Positions 52,367-61,800 of a stretch of 64,000 nucleotides of DNA are shown here, piece after piece (position 1 is the stretch's first letter; the number at the start of each line of letters is the position of its first letter). The notes beneath the pieces are model-generated. The model saw nothing but the letters and a program-made list of their open reading frames with translations, did no database searches and was not told where the DNA came from. The position numbers and the translations under genes were made by a program. The stretch covers positions 1 through 64,000 of the forward strand of contig DJVB01000061.1 of assembly GCA_002440745.1 (NCBI GenBank), given 5' to 3'. This DNA comes from Bacteroidales bacterium UBA6267 (GTDB lineage Bacteria > Bacteroidota > Bacteroidia > Bacteroidales > UBA1556).

Positions 52367-55300
52367 ATGAATGATCAGTACTCTCGTTTGTTAGCCAATC
52401 TCAACGAATTTATCAATCGGTATTATTTTGATAGATTTATTCGTGGTTTTTTGTTTTTCACCGGCTTGATACTTTCTTCATTTCTATTTCTCATTCTTTT
52501 AGAACATTTTCTTTATTTTTCTCCAAAAATTCGGCTCGTCCTTTTGATTCTTTTTACATCCCTATTTTTTTTGAGTGGCATTTTTTGGTTAATATTACCA
52601 ACTCTGAAGCGATATGGAATTGTCAAGAGGATGTCGCATAAAGAGGCCGCAGTCATTATTGGTTCACTTTATGGCGAAATAAACGATAAAATTCTGAATA
52701 CGATTCAGCTCCACGAATCCTCCAAAATAGTTTCTTCTGACCAGTTAGCTTTGTTAAACGCCTCTGTAGAACAGCGCGTTAGAACCTTTGGGATTATTCG
52801 TTTTAAAAATACAATTCAACTTAGATTAAATCGGAAATATCTTAAATATGCTTTGCCTCCTTTGGCAATCATCATTAGTTTGGCACTCGCTTCTCCGACC
52901 TTTGTCACTAACCCAACTAAGCGAATTATATTTTATGATAGCACCTTCACTCCGCCGGCGCCATTTCAATTTGTGCTTTTAAATTCGGATTTAACTGTTT
53001 CAGAAAGAGAGAATTACAAGGTTGATTTGAAACTTGTAGGCAAAACTTTACCGTCTGATGTATTAGTAATTATAAACGGCAACGAATATTTGATGAATAA
53101 AGAATCTTCTATCCGTTTCTTTCATCAGATCGAAAATATTTCAGGCGATTTAGAAATTCAGTTTTTTGCCGATGGTTTTTACTCTCAAAAATATTATATT
53201 GATTTAGTATTAGTGCCGAAAATTCTAAATATTGCTGTTGAAACTCGTTATCCAAAATATATTGGTAAACCTGATGAAACCTTCAGTCGAATTTCTGAGA
53301 TAACCGTTCCTGAAGGTAGCAGTTTGATATTCAGGTTGAAAGGAAAGAATGCAGATACAATTCGAGTTTTTACTGGCAATAGATTAATTTCTCTGGCTGA
53401 GCCCTATAGTTTTAACCTTAAGGGAGTTAGAGGACAGGAAGAGTTACGTTTTGTTCCAATCAGTTCTCAAATTGTGGCCGATACTATTCTTTTTCCAATT
53501 CGAGTTATAAAGGATGAATTTCCAATGGTCAGTGTTACCGAATTCGTTGATTCTATTTTCGAGAATAGAAGGTTCTTTAAAGGTTTTATTAAGGATGATT
53601 ATGGGTTTTCGAAACTGCGCTTTGAATTGAATTTTCAGACAAAAAATGAAAAGGATACAACTATAGTTTCAAATTTGGAAATTATTAATTCCAGTACAGG
53701 TCAGGATTTTTACCATTTTTTCGACTTTTCAGCCGTTCAGGCGAAGGAGAATACTGCTATTACATATTCCTTTGTCGTTTATGATAATGATGCTGTAAAT
53801 GGCTCAAAATCGTCTCGTTCAACCTTGTTTACAAAATATCAAAAATCGACTGAGGAATTGCTTGAAGATGCGCGAAGTCGAGAGAATGAACTTGCCGAAA
53901 ATTTGCAAGATCAAATCGAAAAAGCTTCAGAATTAACTAAAAAAGTTGAGGAATTAAAAGAGAAAATTCGAGGGAAGAAGAATCTTGATTGGGAAGATAA
54001 AAATCAGTTGAATAATTTGCTAAATCAGTTCAATGAATTACAGAAGAATCTTGAGAAAAGTTCAGAACAGTTTAATCAAAACAACGAAAAGGCTAAGAAT
54101 GAACTGAAAAATGCAGAGGAAATACAGAAAAAGCAAGAGGAATTACAGAAATTATTGGAAGAAATTTTAACTCCTGAGATGAAGCTTATGCTTGAGGAAA
54201 TGAAAAAAATGGTTGAGGACAATGCCAAAAAAGATGAGATAGAAAAAGGTTTGGAAAAGATGAAATTTGACTCGGAATTTCTTAAGGATCAATTAGAAAG
54301 AGAGCTGGAGATGATGAAGCAGCTTAAATTTGATAATTTATTACAGCAAAACATTGATAAGCTTAATGAACTATCAGAGGAACAACAGAAGCTTTTAGAT
54401 TCGGAAAAATTGGGTAATGAGGAAGAATTAAAAAAGCAGGAAGAAATAGGAGAGGAGTTTGACAAACTTCAGGATTATATGGATTCGTTGCGAAAGGCTA
54501 ATCAAGATTTAAAGGAGCCAAATAAACTTCCTGATACAAAAGCCAAGGAGAAGGAAATCGAAAATCAATTAAATGAGAGTGAAGAAGCTTTGAAGGAAGG
54601 AAAGCAAAAGGCAGGTTCAAAAAGTCAGCAGAAGGCCTTAGACGAGATGCAAAAACTGTCTGAGGAATTAGAAAATGCGCAAGAAAGCATGCAGCAAGAA
54701 GCTGAAGGAGAAGATATTGAAAATCTTAAGAATATTCTACATAACTTATTGGAAATTAGCTTTAATCAAGAGAATTTAATCAATAAAATCCGATATACTT
54801 CAAACCGTGACCCAAAGTTTCCGGGCTTTATTGAAGAGCAAAAACGAATCATGGACGACATTCAGATGGTCGAGGACTCTTTGAAGAAAATTGCTCTACG
54901 AAATCCTTCAATTGATCCAACGGTGAGTAGGGAATTAAAATCAATTGCTCAACATAGCGAGGCTTCTTTTTTAGCTTTAAAAGAATTAAACACTATAGGA
55001 CCAACCTCGCAAAATTCAATAAAGCAATCCACAGCTAATCAACAGTTTATAATGACCTCTGTAAATAATCTTGCGCTAATGTTGTCGGAGGCTTTAAATC
55101 AGATGCAGCAGCAGCAAATGCAATCAAAATCAGGAAAAGGCAGTTGCAAAAATCCCAAACCCGGTTCGGGAGGTCAGGCAAAAATCAAGAGTATGCGAGA
55201 AATGCAACAAGCTCTACAGAAACAGATGGAGCAAATGAAAAAAGGCATGGATCAGCAAGGAAAAGGGCAAAAAGATAAAGGAAGTCAGTCGGGTTCAGGC

Positions 55301-55729
55301 GGTGAAAAACTCAGCGAGGAGATGGCACGAATGGCTGCTCAGCAAGAGGCTCTTCGTAAAATGCTTCAGGAATATCGCGAACAAATGGCAAAGGAAGGCA
55401 AGCTCAAGGAGGCAAGTTCTCTTGGGGAAGCAGCTCGACAGATGGAGCAAATTGAAACCGACTTGGTTAACAAAATGATTACTGCTGAAAGTTTAAAACG
55501 GCAAAAAGAAATAATAACCCGTCTTTTGGAAAGTGAGCGTGCAAATAGGGAAAGAGAGATGGATGAAAAAAGACAATCAGAAGTAGGAAAAAATCCGGAT
55601 AATAGTAACAAAAATTTAATTTTGAAGTATAAAGAGTTTTATAAGGAAGATACCGATATGATTAAAACTGTACCTCCGAATTTAAGACCATTTTATAAAC
55701 GTTTGGTAAACAGTTATTTGGAAGAATAG
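52367..55729 (+). CDS. DUF4175-like membrane protein with long coiled coil
   Basis: 1120 residues. Two hydrophobic segments near the N-terminus (about 23-75) and another at about 160-180 (ALPPLAIIISLALASP), then a beta-rich region (about 190-480), a very long charged coiled coil (about 490-790, rich in E, K, L and Q), and a low-complexity Q/G/S/K-rich region (about 890-1000) before a final coiled coil. This layout is that of the DUF4175-type proteins of Bacteroidota. It is likely a large structural or scaffold protein of the envelope; function unknown. Confidence 0.8.
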   Translation: MNDQYSRLLANLNEFINRYYFDRFIRGFLFFTGLILSSFLFLILLEHFLYFSPKIRLVLLILFTSLFFLSGIFWLILPTLKRYGIVKRMSHKEAAVIIGSLYGEINDKILNTIQLHESSKIVSSDQLALLNASVEQRVRTFGIIRFKNTIQLRLNRKYLKYALPPLAIIISLALASPTFVTNPTKRIIFYDSTFTPPAPFQFVLLNSDLTVSERENYKVDLKLVGKTLPSDVLVIINGNEYLMNKESSIRFFHQIENISGDLEIQFFADGFYSQKYYIDLVLVPKILNIAVETRYPKYIGKPDETFSRISEITVPEGSSLIFRLKGKNADTIRVFTGNRLISLAEPYSFNLKGVRGQEELRFVPISSQIVADTILFPIRVIKDEFPMVSVTEFVDSIFENRRFFKGFIKDDYGFSKLRFELNFQTKNEKDTTIVSNLEIINSSTGQDFYHFFDFSAVQAKENTAITYSFVVYDNDAVNGSKSSRSTLFTKYQKSTEELLEDARSRENELAENLQDQIEKASELTKKVEELKEKIRGKKNLDWEDKNQLNNLLNQFNELQKNLEKSSEQFNQNNEKAKNELKNAEEIQKKQEELQKLLEEILTPEMKLMLEEMKKMVEDNAKKDEIEKGLEKMKFDSEFLKDQLERELEMMKQLKFDNLLQQNIDKLNELSEEQQKLLDSEKLGNEEELKKQEEIGEEFDKLQDYMDSLRKANQDLKEPNKLPDTKAKEKEIENQLNESEEALKEGKQKAGSKSQQKALDEMQKLSEELENAQESMQQEAEGEDIENLKNILHNLLEISFNQENLINKIRYTSNRDPKFPGFIEEQKRIMDDIQMVEDSLKKIALRNPSIDPTVSRELKSIAQHSEASFLALKELNTIGPTSQNSIKQSTANQQFIMTSVNNLALMLSEALNQMQQQQMQSKSGKGSCKNPKPGSGGQAKIKSMREMQQALQKQMEQMKKGMDQQGKGQKDKGSQSGSGGEKLSEEMARMAAQQEALRKMLQEYREQMAKEGKLKEASSLGEAARQMEQIETDLVNKMITAESLKRQKEIITRLLESERANREREMDEKRQSEVGKNPDNSNKNLILKYKEFYKEDTDMIKTVPPNLRPFYKRLVNSYLEE

Positions 55730-55759
55730 TTTTGAGTTTTAATGAATAATTTTTAAGAT

Positions 55760-56233
55760 ATGAATAGTGATGTTCAAACCCTGTATTTAGATTCTTGTGG
55801 CGCTAATGTCAATAAATTAGAATCCTTTATTGAGCGTATTTGTGATGAAATGAATATTTACAATGAGTACTTCAGTAATATTACCACAAGTATTGTTAGT
55901 TTATATGAATCTGTTTGCGCACATTCTGAAATGCAAGGTTCTTTGAAAGTCGATTTTTATAACGATTCCAACGGACTAAATTTTTTGTTCTATATAGACA
56001 ATGAAGCTTTAATGCAGGAGCTGCAATCAGTTTTATGGGATCGCAGTTCTATTTTAGAAGATGAAAAATATGATTGGTTATTTATTCTTGACCGCCTTTG
56101 TGATAACATCAGGTTGCTTGAGGAAGGTATTTTACTTCAATACGATATAAAATCAATTAATGCTGAACTTGCAAACGTTCGAGTCATGTTTTTAAAATCC
56201 TACTTGATTGGCGAAAAAGTATTCAATAATTGA
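55760..56233 (+). CDS. Degenerate histidine-kinase-like ATPase-fold protein (anti-sigma-factor-like)
   Basis: 157 residues, no signal peptide. The layout (LESFIERICDEMNIYNEYFSN, then ITTSIVSLYESVCAHSEMQG and a VDFYNDSNGLNFLFYID beta hairpin) follows the RsbW-like HATPase fold, but the usual N-box EAVNNAIxHG appears as ESVCAHSE, so ATP binding is doubtful. This gene sits where many Bacteroidota have an RsbW-like ATP-binding gene before ybeY, supporting the assignment by position. The stop codon overlaps the ybeY start by one base (TGATG). Confidence 0.55.
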   Translation: MNSDVQTLYLDSCGANVNKLESFIERICDEMNIYNEYFSNITTSIVSLYESVCAHSEMQGSLKVDFYNDSNGLNFLFYIDNEALMQELQSVLWDRSSILEDEKYDWLFILDRLCDNIRLLEEGILLQYDIKSINAELANVRVMFLKSYLIGEKVFNN

Positions 56234-56673
56234 TGAAACACAAAATCGTTTTTAATAACGAAAATATTGATTTTCAATTAAATAAGTCTAATGAAATCAG
56301 AAATTGGTTAACTGATGTTTTAAGCTCAAAGTCATTTCAACCATCACTTATTAATTATATCTTTTGTTCTGATGAATACTTACTCAATATCAATATTAGT
56401 TTTCTGAATCACGATTTTTATACTGATATTATAACCTTTCCTTATAATACAAGCTCGGATGGCTTGGTTTCCGATATCTTTATAAGTATTGATAGAGTTA
56501 GAGAAAATGCTAAAGATTTAGAGGTTTCTTTTGATGATGAATTGCATCGAGTGATGGTTCATGGAATTCTTCACCTCATAGGATACGATGATCATTCGGA
56601 TGAAGATGAAACTGAAATGCGTAGAATGGAAGATTATTATCTAAATTTGCGCCCCAAAGATTTTCAATCTTAA
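56233..56673 (+). CDS. ybeY: Endoribonuclease YbeY
   Basis: 146 residues from the ATG at 56233. The zinc-binding signature HRVMVHGILHLIGYDDHSDEDE near residues 105-126 (HGILHLIGYDDH core) is diagnostic, and DIITFPY lies ahead of it. YbeY is a metal-dependent RNase needed for 16S rRNA 3'-end maturation and ribosome quality control. It is translationally coupled to the gene before it and followed by mnmG after 65 bp. Confidence 0.93.
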   Translation: MKHKIVFNNENIDFQLNKSNEIRNWLTDVLSSKSFQPSLINYIFCSDEYLLNINISFLNHDFYTDIITFPYNTSSDGLVSDIFISIDRVRENAKDLEVSFDDELHRVMVHGILHLIGYDDHSDEDETEMRRMEDYYLNLRPKDFQS

Positions 56674-56720
56674 GATATAAATTGTAGATATAAATTGCCG
56701 AATATAAATCAGTTATATTC

Positions 56721-56736
56721 TTTTTCACGTGAAAAA
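56721..56736. promoter_or_regulatory. parS-like 16-bp palindrome before mnmG
   Basis: TTTTTCACGTGAAAAA is a perfect 16-bp palindrome 2 bp before the mnmG start codon. It matches the widespread ParB-binding parS consensus TGTTTCACGTGAAACA at 14 of 16 positions, with the inner 12 bp identical and the two differences symmetric. Confidence 0.45.
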
Positions 56737-56738
56737 CT

Positions 56739-58610
56739 ATGTTTGACAAATACGATATAATAGTTGTTGGTGGCGGGCATGCAGGCAGTGAAGCTGCTGC
56801 TGCCGCTGCTAAAATGGGTTCCAAAGTTCTGCTTGTTACTTTGAGTCGAACAAGCATTTCTCAGATGTCATGTAATCCTGCTATGGGTGGAATTGCTAAA
56901 GGACAACTTGTGAGAGAGATTGACGCTCTAGGAGGGTTATCAGGAATTGTTACGGATAAGACAATGATTCAATTCAGAATGCTTAATCGCTCGAAAGGCC
57001 CTGCTATGTGGAGTCCACGTGCTCAAAGCGACCGCCGACTTTTTAGTGCCGAATGGTTAGCTCAGCTTGAAAGCATCCCAAATTTAGATTTTTGGGAAGA
57101 TATGGTTACAGGATTGCTTGTTGAAAATAATAGAATTTGTGGAGTCGAAACAGGATTGGGTGTGAAGATCAAATCTAAGGCTGTGATATTAACAAATGGT
57201 ACCTTCTTAAACGGAAAAATATTTATTGGTGAGAAAAGCTTTTCAGGTGGTAGAATAGGGGAGAAGGCCAGTTATGGAATTACAGAGCAGTTAAAGGAAC
57301 TTGGTTTTACTTCGGATAGAATGAAAACCGGAACACCGGTTCGGGTAGATGGACGATCTTTAGATTATTCAAAAATGATTGAGCAAAAAGGGGATGAAAA
57401 TCCAGGTAAGTTTAGTTTTACCTCAACTAAATCTCTTAGTCATCAAAGAAGCTGCTATCTTACTTATACTAATGATATTGTTCATGATATTCTTCGAACC
57501 GGATTTGATAAAAGTCCACTTTTCATCGGAAGAATTAGCGGTATTGGTCCAAGATATTGCCCATCAATTGAGGATAAAATTGAGCGTTTTAGTGATAAAG
57601 ATCGGCATCAATTATTCGTTGAGCCTGAGGGCTGGAATACAAATGAAATTTATGTTAATGGCTTTTCGTCATCACTTCCAGAGGATGTACAATTTAAAGC
57701 ACTGCGCCTTATTCCTGGTTTTGAGAAGGCTAAAATCTTTCGTCCAGGATATGCGATTGAGTACGATTTTTTTCATCCAACTCAGTTAGGCTATACTCTG
57801 GAGACTAAACTTTTCGAAAACTTATATTTTGCCGGTCAAATAAATGGAACGACCGGTTATGAAGAAGCAGCGGCGCAAGGAATAGTCGCAGGAATTAACG
57901 CTCACCTGAAGATACATGAAAAGGAACCTTTTATTTTGTCCCGATCAGATGCCTATATCGGTGTTCTAATTGATGACTTGATAACTAAAGGAACAGAAGA
58001 GCCTTATAGAATGTTTACCAGCAGAGCCGAATTTAGAACTTTACTTCGTCAAGATAATGCGGATATTCGTCTAACTCCTATGGGATATAAAATTGGTTTG
58101 GCCGATGAATCAAGAATGGTAAATGTAGATGAGAAGTATGAGAAAGTAAATAAAATTGTGAAGCATATTCAAAAGCAATCTGTAGATCCAGTCGCTATTG
58201 AAGAGTATCTCAATTCCGTTGATTCCTCTCCTTTGAAACAAAAAGTGAAATTGGAAACATTATTAACTCGTCCACAGGTTGATTTGAAAAAGTTGATTCA
58301 TTATTTGCCAAAATTAGAATCCTTTGTTAAAAAGCATGACGCCTCTGATGATATTATTGAGCAAGTGGAAATAACGGTGAAGTATCAATCTTATATTGAA
58401 AAGGAACAGCAACACGCAGAAAGAATTACAAAGTTTGAGAATATTACTTTGCCAAGTGATTTTGATTATATGAAAATATCGGCTATTTCTTATGAGGGTA
58501 GGGAAAAACTCAATAAGTTAAAACCGACAACAATAGGTCAAGCAAGTAGAATAAGTGGACTTTCTCCTGCCGATATTTCGGTGCTGCTTATTTACCTTGG
58601 AAAGATTTGA
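56739..58610 (+). CDS. mnmG: tRNA uridine-5-carboxymethylaminomethyl modification enzyme MnmG (GidA)
   Basis: 623 residues, full length for the family. The N-terminal FAD-binding motif is VVGGGHAGSEAAAAAAKMG, followed by SCNPAMGGIAKGQLVREID, the conserved MLNRSKGPAMWSPRAQSDR, and GTPVRVDGRSLDYS. With MnmE it installs the cmnm5 group at the wobble uridine of certain tRNAs. In many bacteria mnmG lies near oriC and parS sites, which fits the parS-like palindrome just before it. mnmE is not in this window. Confidence 0.96.
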   Translation: MFDKYDIIVVGGGHAGSEAAAAAAKMGSKVLLVTLSRTSISQMSCNPAMGGIAKGQLVREIDALGGLSGIVTDKTMIQFRMLNRSKGPAMWSPRAQSDRRLFSAEWLAQLESIPNLDFWEDMVTGLLVENNRICGVETGLGVKIKSKAVILTNGTFLNGKIFIGEKSFSGGRIGEKASYGITEQLKELGFTSDRMKTGTPVRVDGRSLDYSKMIEQKGDENPGKFSFTSTKSLSHQRSCYLTYTNDIVHDILRTGFDKSPLFIGRISGIGPRYCPSIEDKIERFSDKDRHQLFVEPEGWNTNEIYVNGFSSSLPEDVQFKALRLIPGFEKAKIFRPGYAIEYDFFHPTQLGYTLETKLFENLYFAGQINGTTGYEEAAAQGIVAGINAHLKIHEKEPFILSRSDAYIGVLIDDLITKGTEEPYRMFTSRAEFRTLLRQDNADIRLTPMGYKIGLADESRMVNVDEKYEKVNKIVKHIQKQSVDPVAIEEYLNSVDSSPLKQKVKLETLLTRPQVDLKKLIHYLPKLESFVKKHDASDDIIEQVEITVKYQSYIEKEQQHAERITKFENITLPSDFDYMKISAISYEGREKLNKLKPTTIGQASRISGLSPADISVLLIYLGKI

Positions 58611-58786
58611 GGCTAAATTAGCCGTTTTAAGCGATTTTTCCGTTATTTAATATTAGGTGTCGGGTTGTAACAAGAAAACGCCAGATTTTCCATTATATAA
58701 AGTCGTTTTTTTGACAAGGAAAGTTCCAAAACTGCATTTTGGAGCTTATTTAGTTTTATTTTTGTGCCTGATGATTGCCCTAATTT

Positions 58787-58794
58787 TACATTTG
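58787..58794 (+). promoter_or_regulatory. -7 box (TACATTTG) of the sensor kinase gene
   Basis: Consensus TAnnTTTG followed by TGCGC, with TTTG at 58761-58764 as a possible -33 element, 37 bp before the start codon. Confidence 0.5.
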
Positions 58795-58831
58795 TGCGCA
58801 GTTATGTTTTTTCAAATGAAAATTCTAGGAA

Positions 58832-61800
58832 ATGAATAATCTTATAAAACCTTTTAGAAATCATTTCGCAATTCTTATAATTGCACTCTTTTCATATTTG
58901 ATTTATTCTTCTTTCATTAATTATGACATAAGTAAGGGGTTTCTTCATTATGGATTTTCGAAGCATATTTTGAGTTTAGAAGAAGAGATAGTTTCATTCC
59001 AAAAAGGCTCAACTAAGGCATTAAGTTCGGAAATAATAGAATTGAAATATAAAAATGATAGTTTGATTTTTTGGTCGTATAATCAATTTCCGAAGAATGT
59101 TATTCATTTAATTTCCGACTCAAATCTATCATTGATTTATGATACCACCGGAGTGTTTTTATCAAAATTAGTGGAGGAAGATTTTTATAAGACGGTTTAT
59201 TTGACAAAACTCGTAAACAGATATCCTTTTGAAAATGAATTTCTTAAAAGGAGTTTCACGTGGAAACCTGACCTTATGAAAGGTTGTAAAATTACTCAGG
59301 TTAAATCGAATTATCCATTAAGGAACTCGCAAAAGGGTATTATTGGTTATTTACATTTTGGAGAGAATTATTATTCGAACTTTCAATTTAGTATTCTTTA
59401 TCTTCTATATATTTTCCTTTTCATTTCAATCTTAGTGGTTTTATTAAGGGTCATCAAATGGAGATATTTCATGCGAAATCAACGACTCTTTCTTTTGGTT
59501 TTTCTTTCTTTACTTTATCTATTTTTTAACTCCAATTTTAGTTTTACATCACTAAAACCGCATCAAGTTTTTCAACCTTCTTCATTTGTTTTAACTGCTC
59601 TTTTTCCATCAGTAAATAGTTTTTTAACATTTCTGTTGTCCTTACTTACTTTTGTGCTTTATGAGGTTGGACTTACTAAAGAGAATCGATCAAAACTAAC
59701 TGCGGGATTACAATCAGTTTTTTTTGCTTTTGTGCCTTTGGGTTTGTTCATGATTATTCCTGAACTTGTTCTAAACTCTGCTTCTTTTATTCAATGGAAT
59801 GACTTTTCAACAATAAATATTGCAAGTATCTTGATGTATTCTATGATCTCTTTGCTTGTTATTATGGTTGTAATTCTTGCAAATCATTTTGTAAAAAACA
59901 ACAATTTGAATAGTTATTATTACGCAGTCTCAGCAATTATATTTCTTATAGTTTACATCATCTTTTATCAAAAATCCTTATTAACTATTGGGCTAATGAT
60001 AGCTCTTTATCTGATAATTTACGCTTATGTAAAAAGCTTTTTGTTTAATACAATCAGTTTTAGCATAACGGCTATTCTCCTTTTCTCCTTGGCCATTAAT
60101 AGTTCTATCAATGTAAATCTAGTAGAGAAGGAACTTGATAAGCGTAAAATTTTTATTCAAACATTAGCACTAAATCAGGATCCTGAGGTGGAGTATTTAT
60201 TTTCAGTGATAGAGGAAAAGATTTATAAGGATACTGCTTTCGTCCAATTATTAGATACAAATTGGTATAATAATCAATCTGTTCAAGATTACTTAAATGC
60301 CGCTTATTTTTCACGAAGTTCCCATTGGAAACGCTACGATTTTCAGTTTACAACATGTAATGAAATAACAAATTTGATTCTTAAGCCTCAAAATGATGAG
60401 ATAAATTGTTATAAGTTTTTTTATAATAATCTTATATCAAAAGGCACTTTGACTTCCTCAAAAAATTTATACCGTATGGAATATGGTTCAGGGCAAATTA
60501 ACTATCTTGGAATTTTTCGATTTGCACTTCAACCTGATAATGATTCTATTTCCGATATTGTTACTGTTTACACTGAGATAAACTCAAAGATAAAGCGGAA
60601 AGGTTTTACGAAACTTCTCAGTCCTTCAGGCATGGATCCGTTTGAGAGAATTCGGGACTACAGTCTTGCTCGGTATAAAGATGGAAGTTTAATCGAAAAT
60701 TATGGAGATTTTACTTATCCTGCGGCGATTGAGGATACGATGAAAACGGGCTCAATGATAAATTTGAATTTTAAAGATTATAATCACCTTCTTTATCGAC
60801 CAACCAAATCTTCAGTTTATGTTTTGAGCAGACAGAATATAACAAAATTGCAGTCATTCAGTGGATTTGCAAGCATTTTCATCTTCATTTTTATAATCTT
60901 TGTATTTCTTTATTTTTTCTATCGCAACCTATTGGTAAAGAATCACCTGCCTCAAACATTTTCATTCCGATTACAAACAAATATTATTTTGATTTTATCA
61001 ACTTCATTACTTCTAATTGCTGCAATTTCTACATTTTATATTCGGGAATTAAGTGTTGAGAAAGATAAGAAATCTCATACAAAAACAGCATATAGTCTGC
61101 GAACAGAGTTTGAACAAAAATTAAGAAAATCTTCTGTTTCAAAAGAAGAATTTAAAGACTATTTATTTGAGCTTTCATTGAAATTTTCCGGCGTTTTCGG
61201 TACCGATATTAATCTGTACGATTTAAATGGTAAGCTTATCGTCACGACTCGACCTGAATTGTTTTCAAATCAGCTGCTTTCGGATTATATGAATCCGGTT
61301 GCCTTAAAAGAAATACGTGACGAGAAGCAAACTTATATTAGTGTAAACGAGAAAATAGGTAAATTAAAGTTTCTCTCTGCTTATATGCCTTTCCACGATT
61401 CAAATGGTGAAATTGCCGCCTATTTGCATTTGCCATATATTGCTCAGCAAGACCAACTAACAAAGGAAATTGGCGGTTTTGTAATGACTGTTGTAAATAT
61501 TTATATGCTGATTATTGTACTTTCAACTTTGCTAATCTTGTTGTTTTCTAACTACATAATCCGACCGTTACGCTTGATTTCTGATAAAATGAATCTAATT
61601 AGCTTTGGAGGAAAGAATGAAAAGATTGAATGGAATAGGAAGGATGAATTTGGTGATTTGGTTGCTGAGTATAATCGTATGGTAGATCAAATTGGACAGA
61701 GTGCAGTTTTACTGGCACGTGCCGAACGGGAAAGTGCTTGGCAGCAAATGGCACGTCAAGTCGCTCACGAGATAAAGAATCCATTGACTCCCATGAAGTT

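Noticed and set aside
57011..57022. CACGTG in mnmG (GTCCACGTGCTC) as a further parS candidate
   Set aside because: Only the core hexamer matches; both arms differ from parS.
58657..58839. 60-codon GTG frame with a hydrophobic stretch before the sensor kinase gene
   Set aside because: A good -7 promoter box for the kinase lies inside it and its end overlaps the kinase start; no ATG start is available, so it is probably leader sequence.
61714..61724. GGCACGTGCC palindrome in the kinase gene as parS
   Set aside because: Shares only the central CACGTG; arms do not match, and the site is explained by coding sequence.
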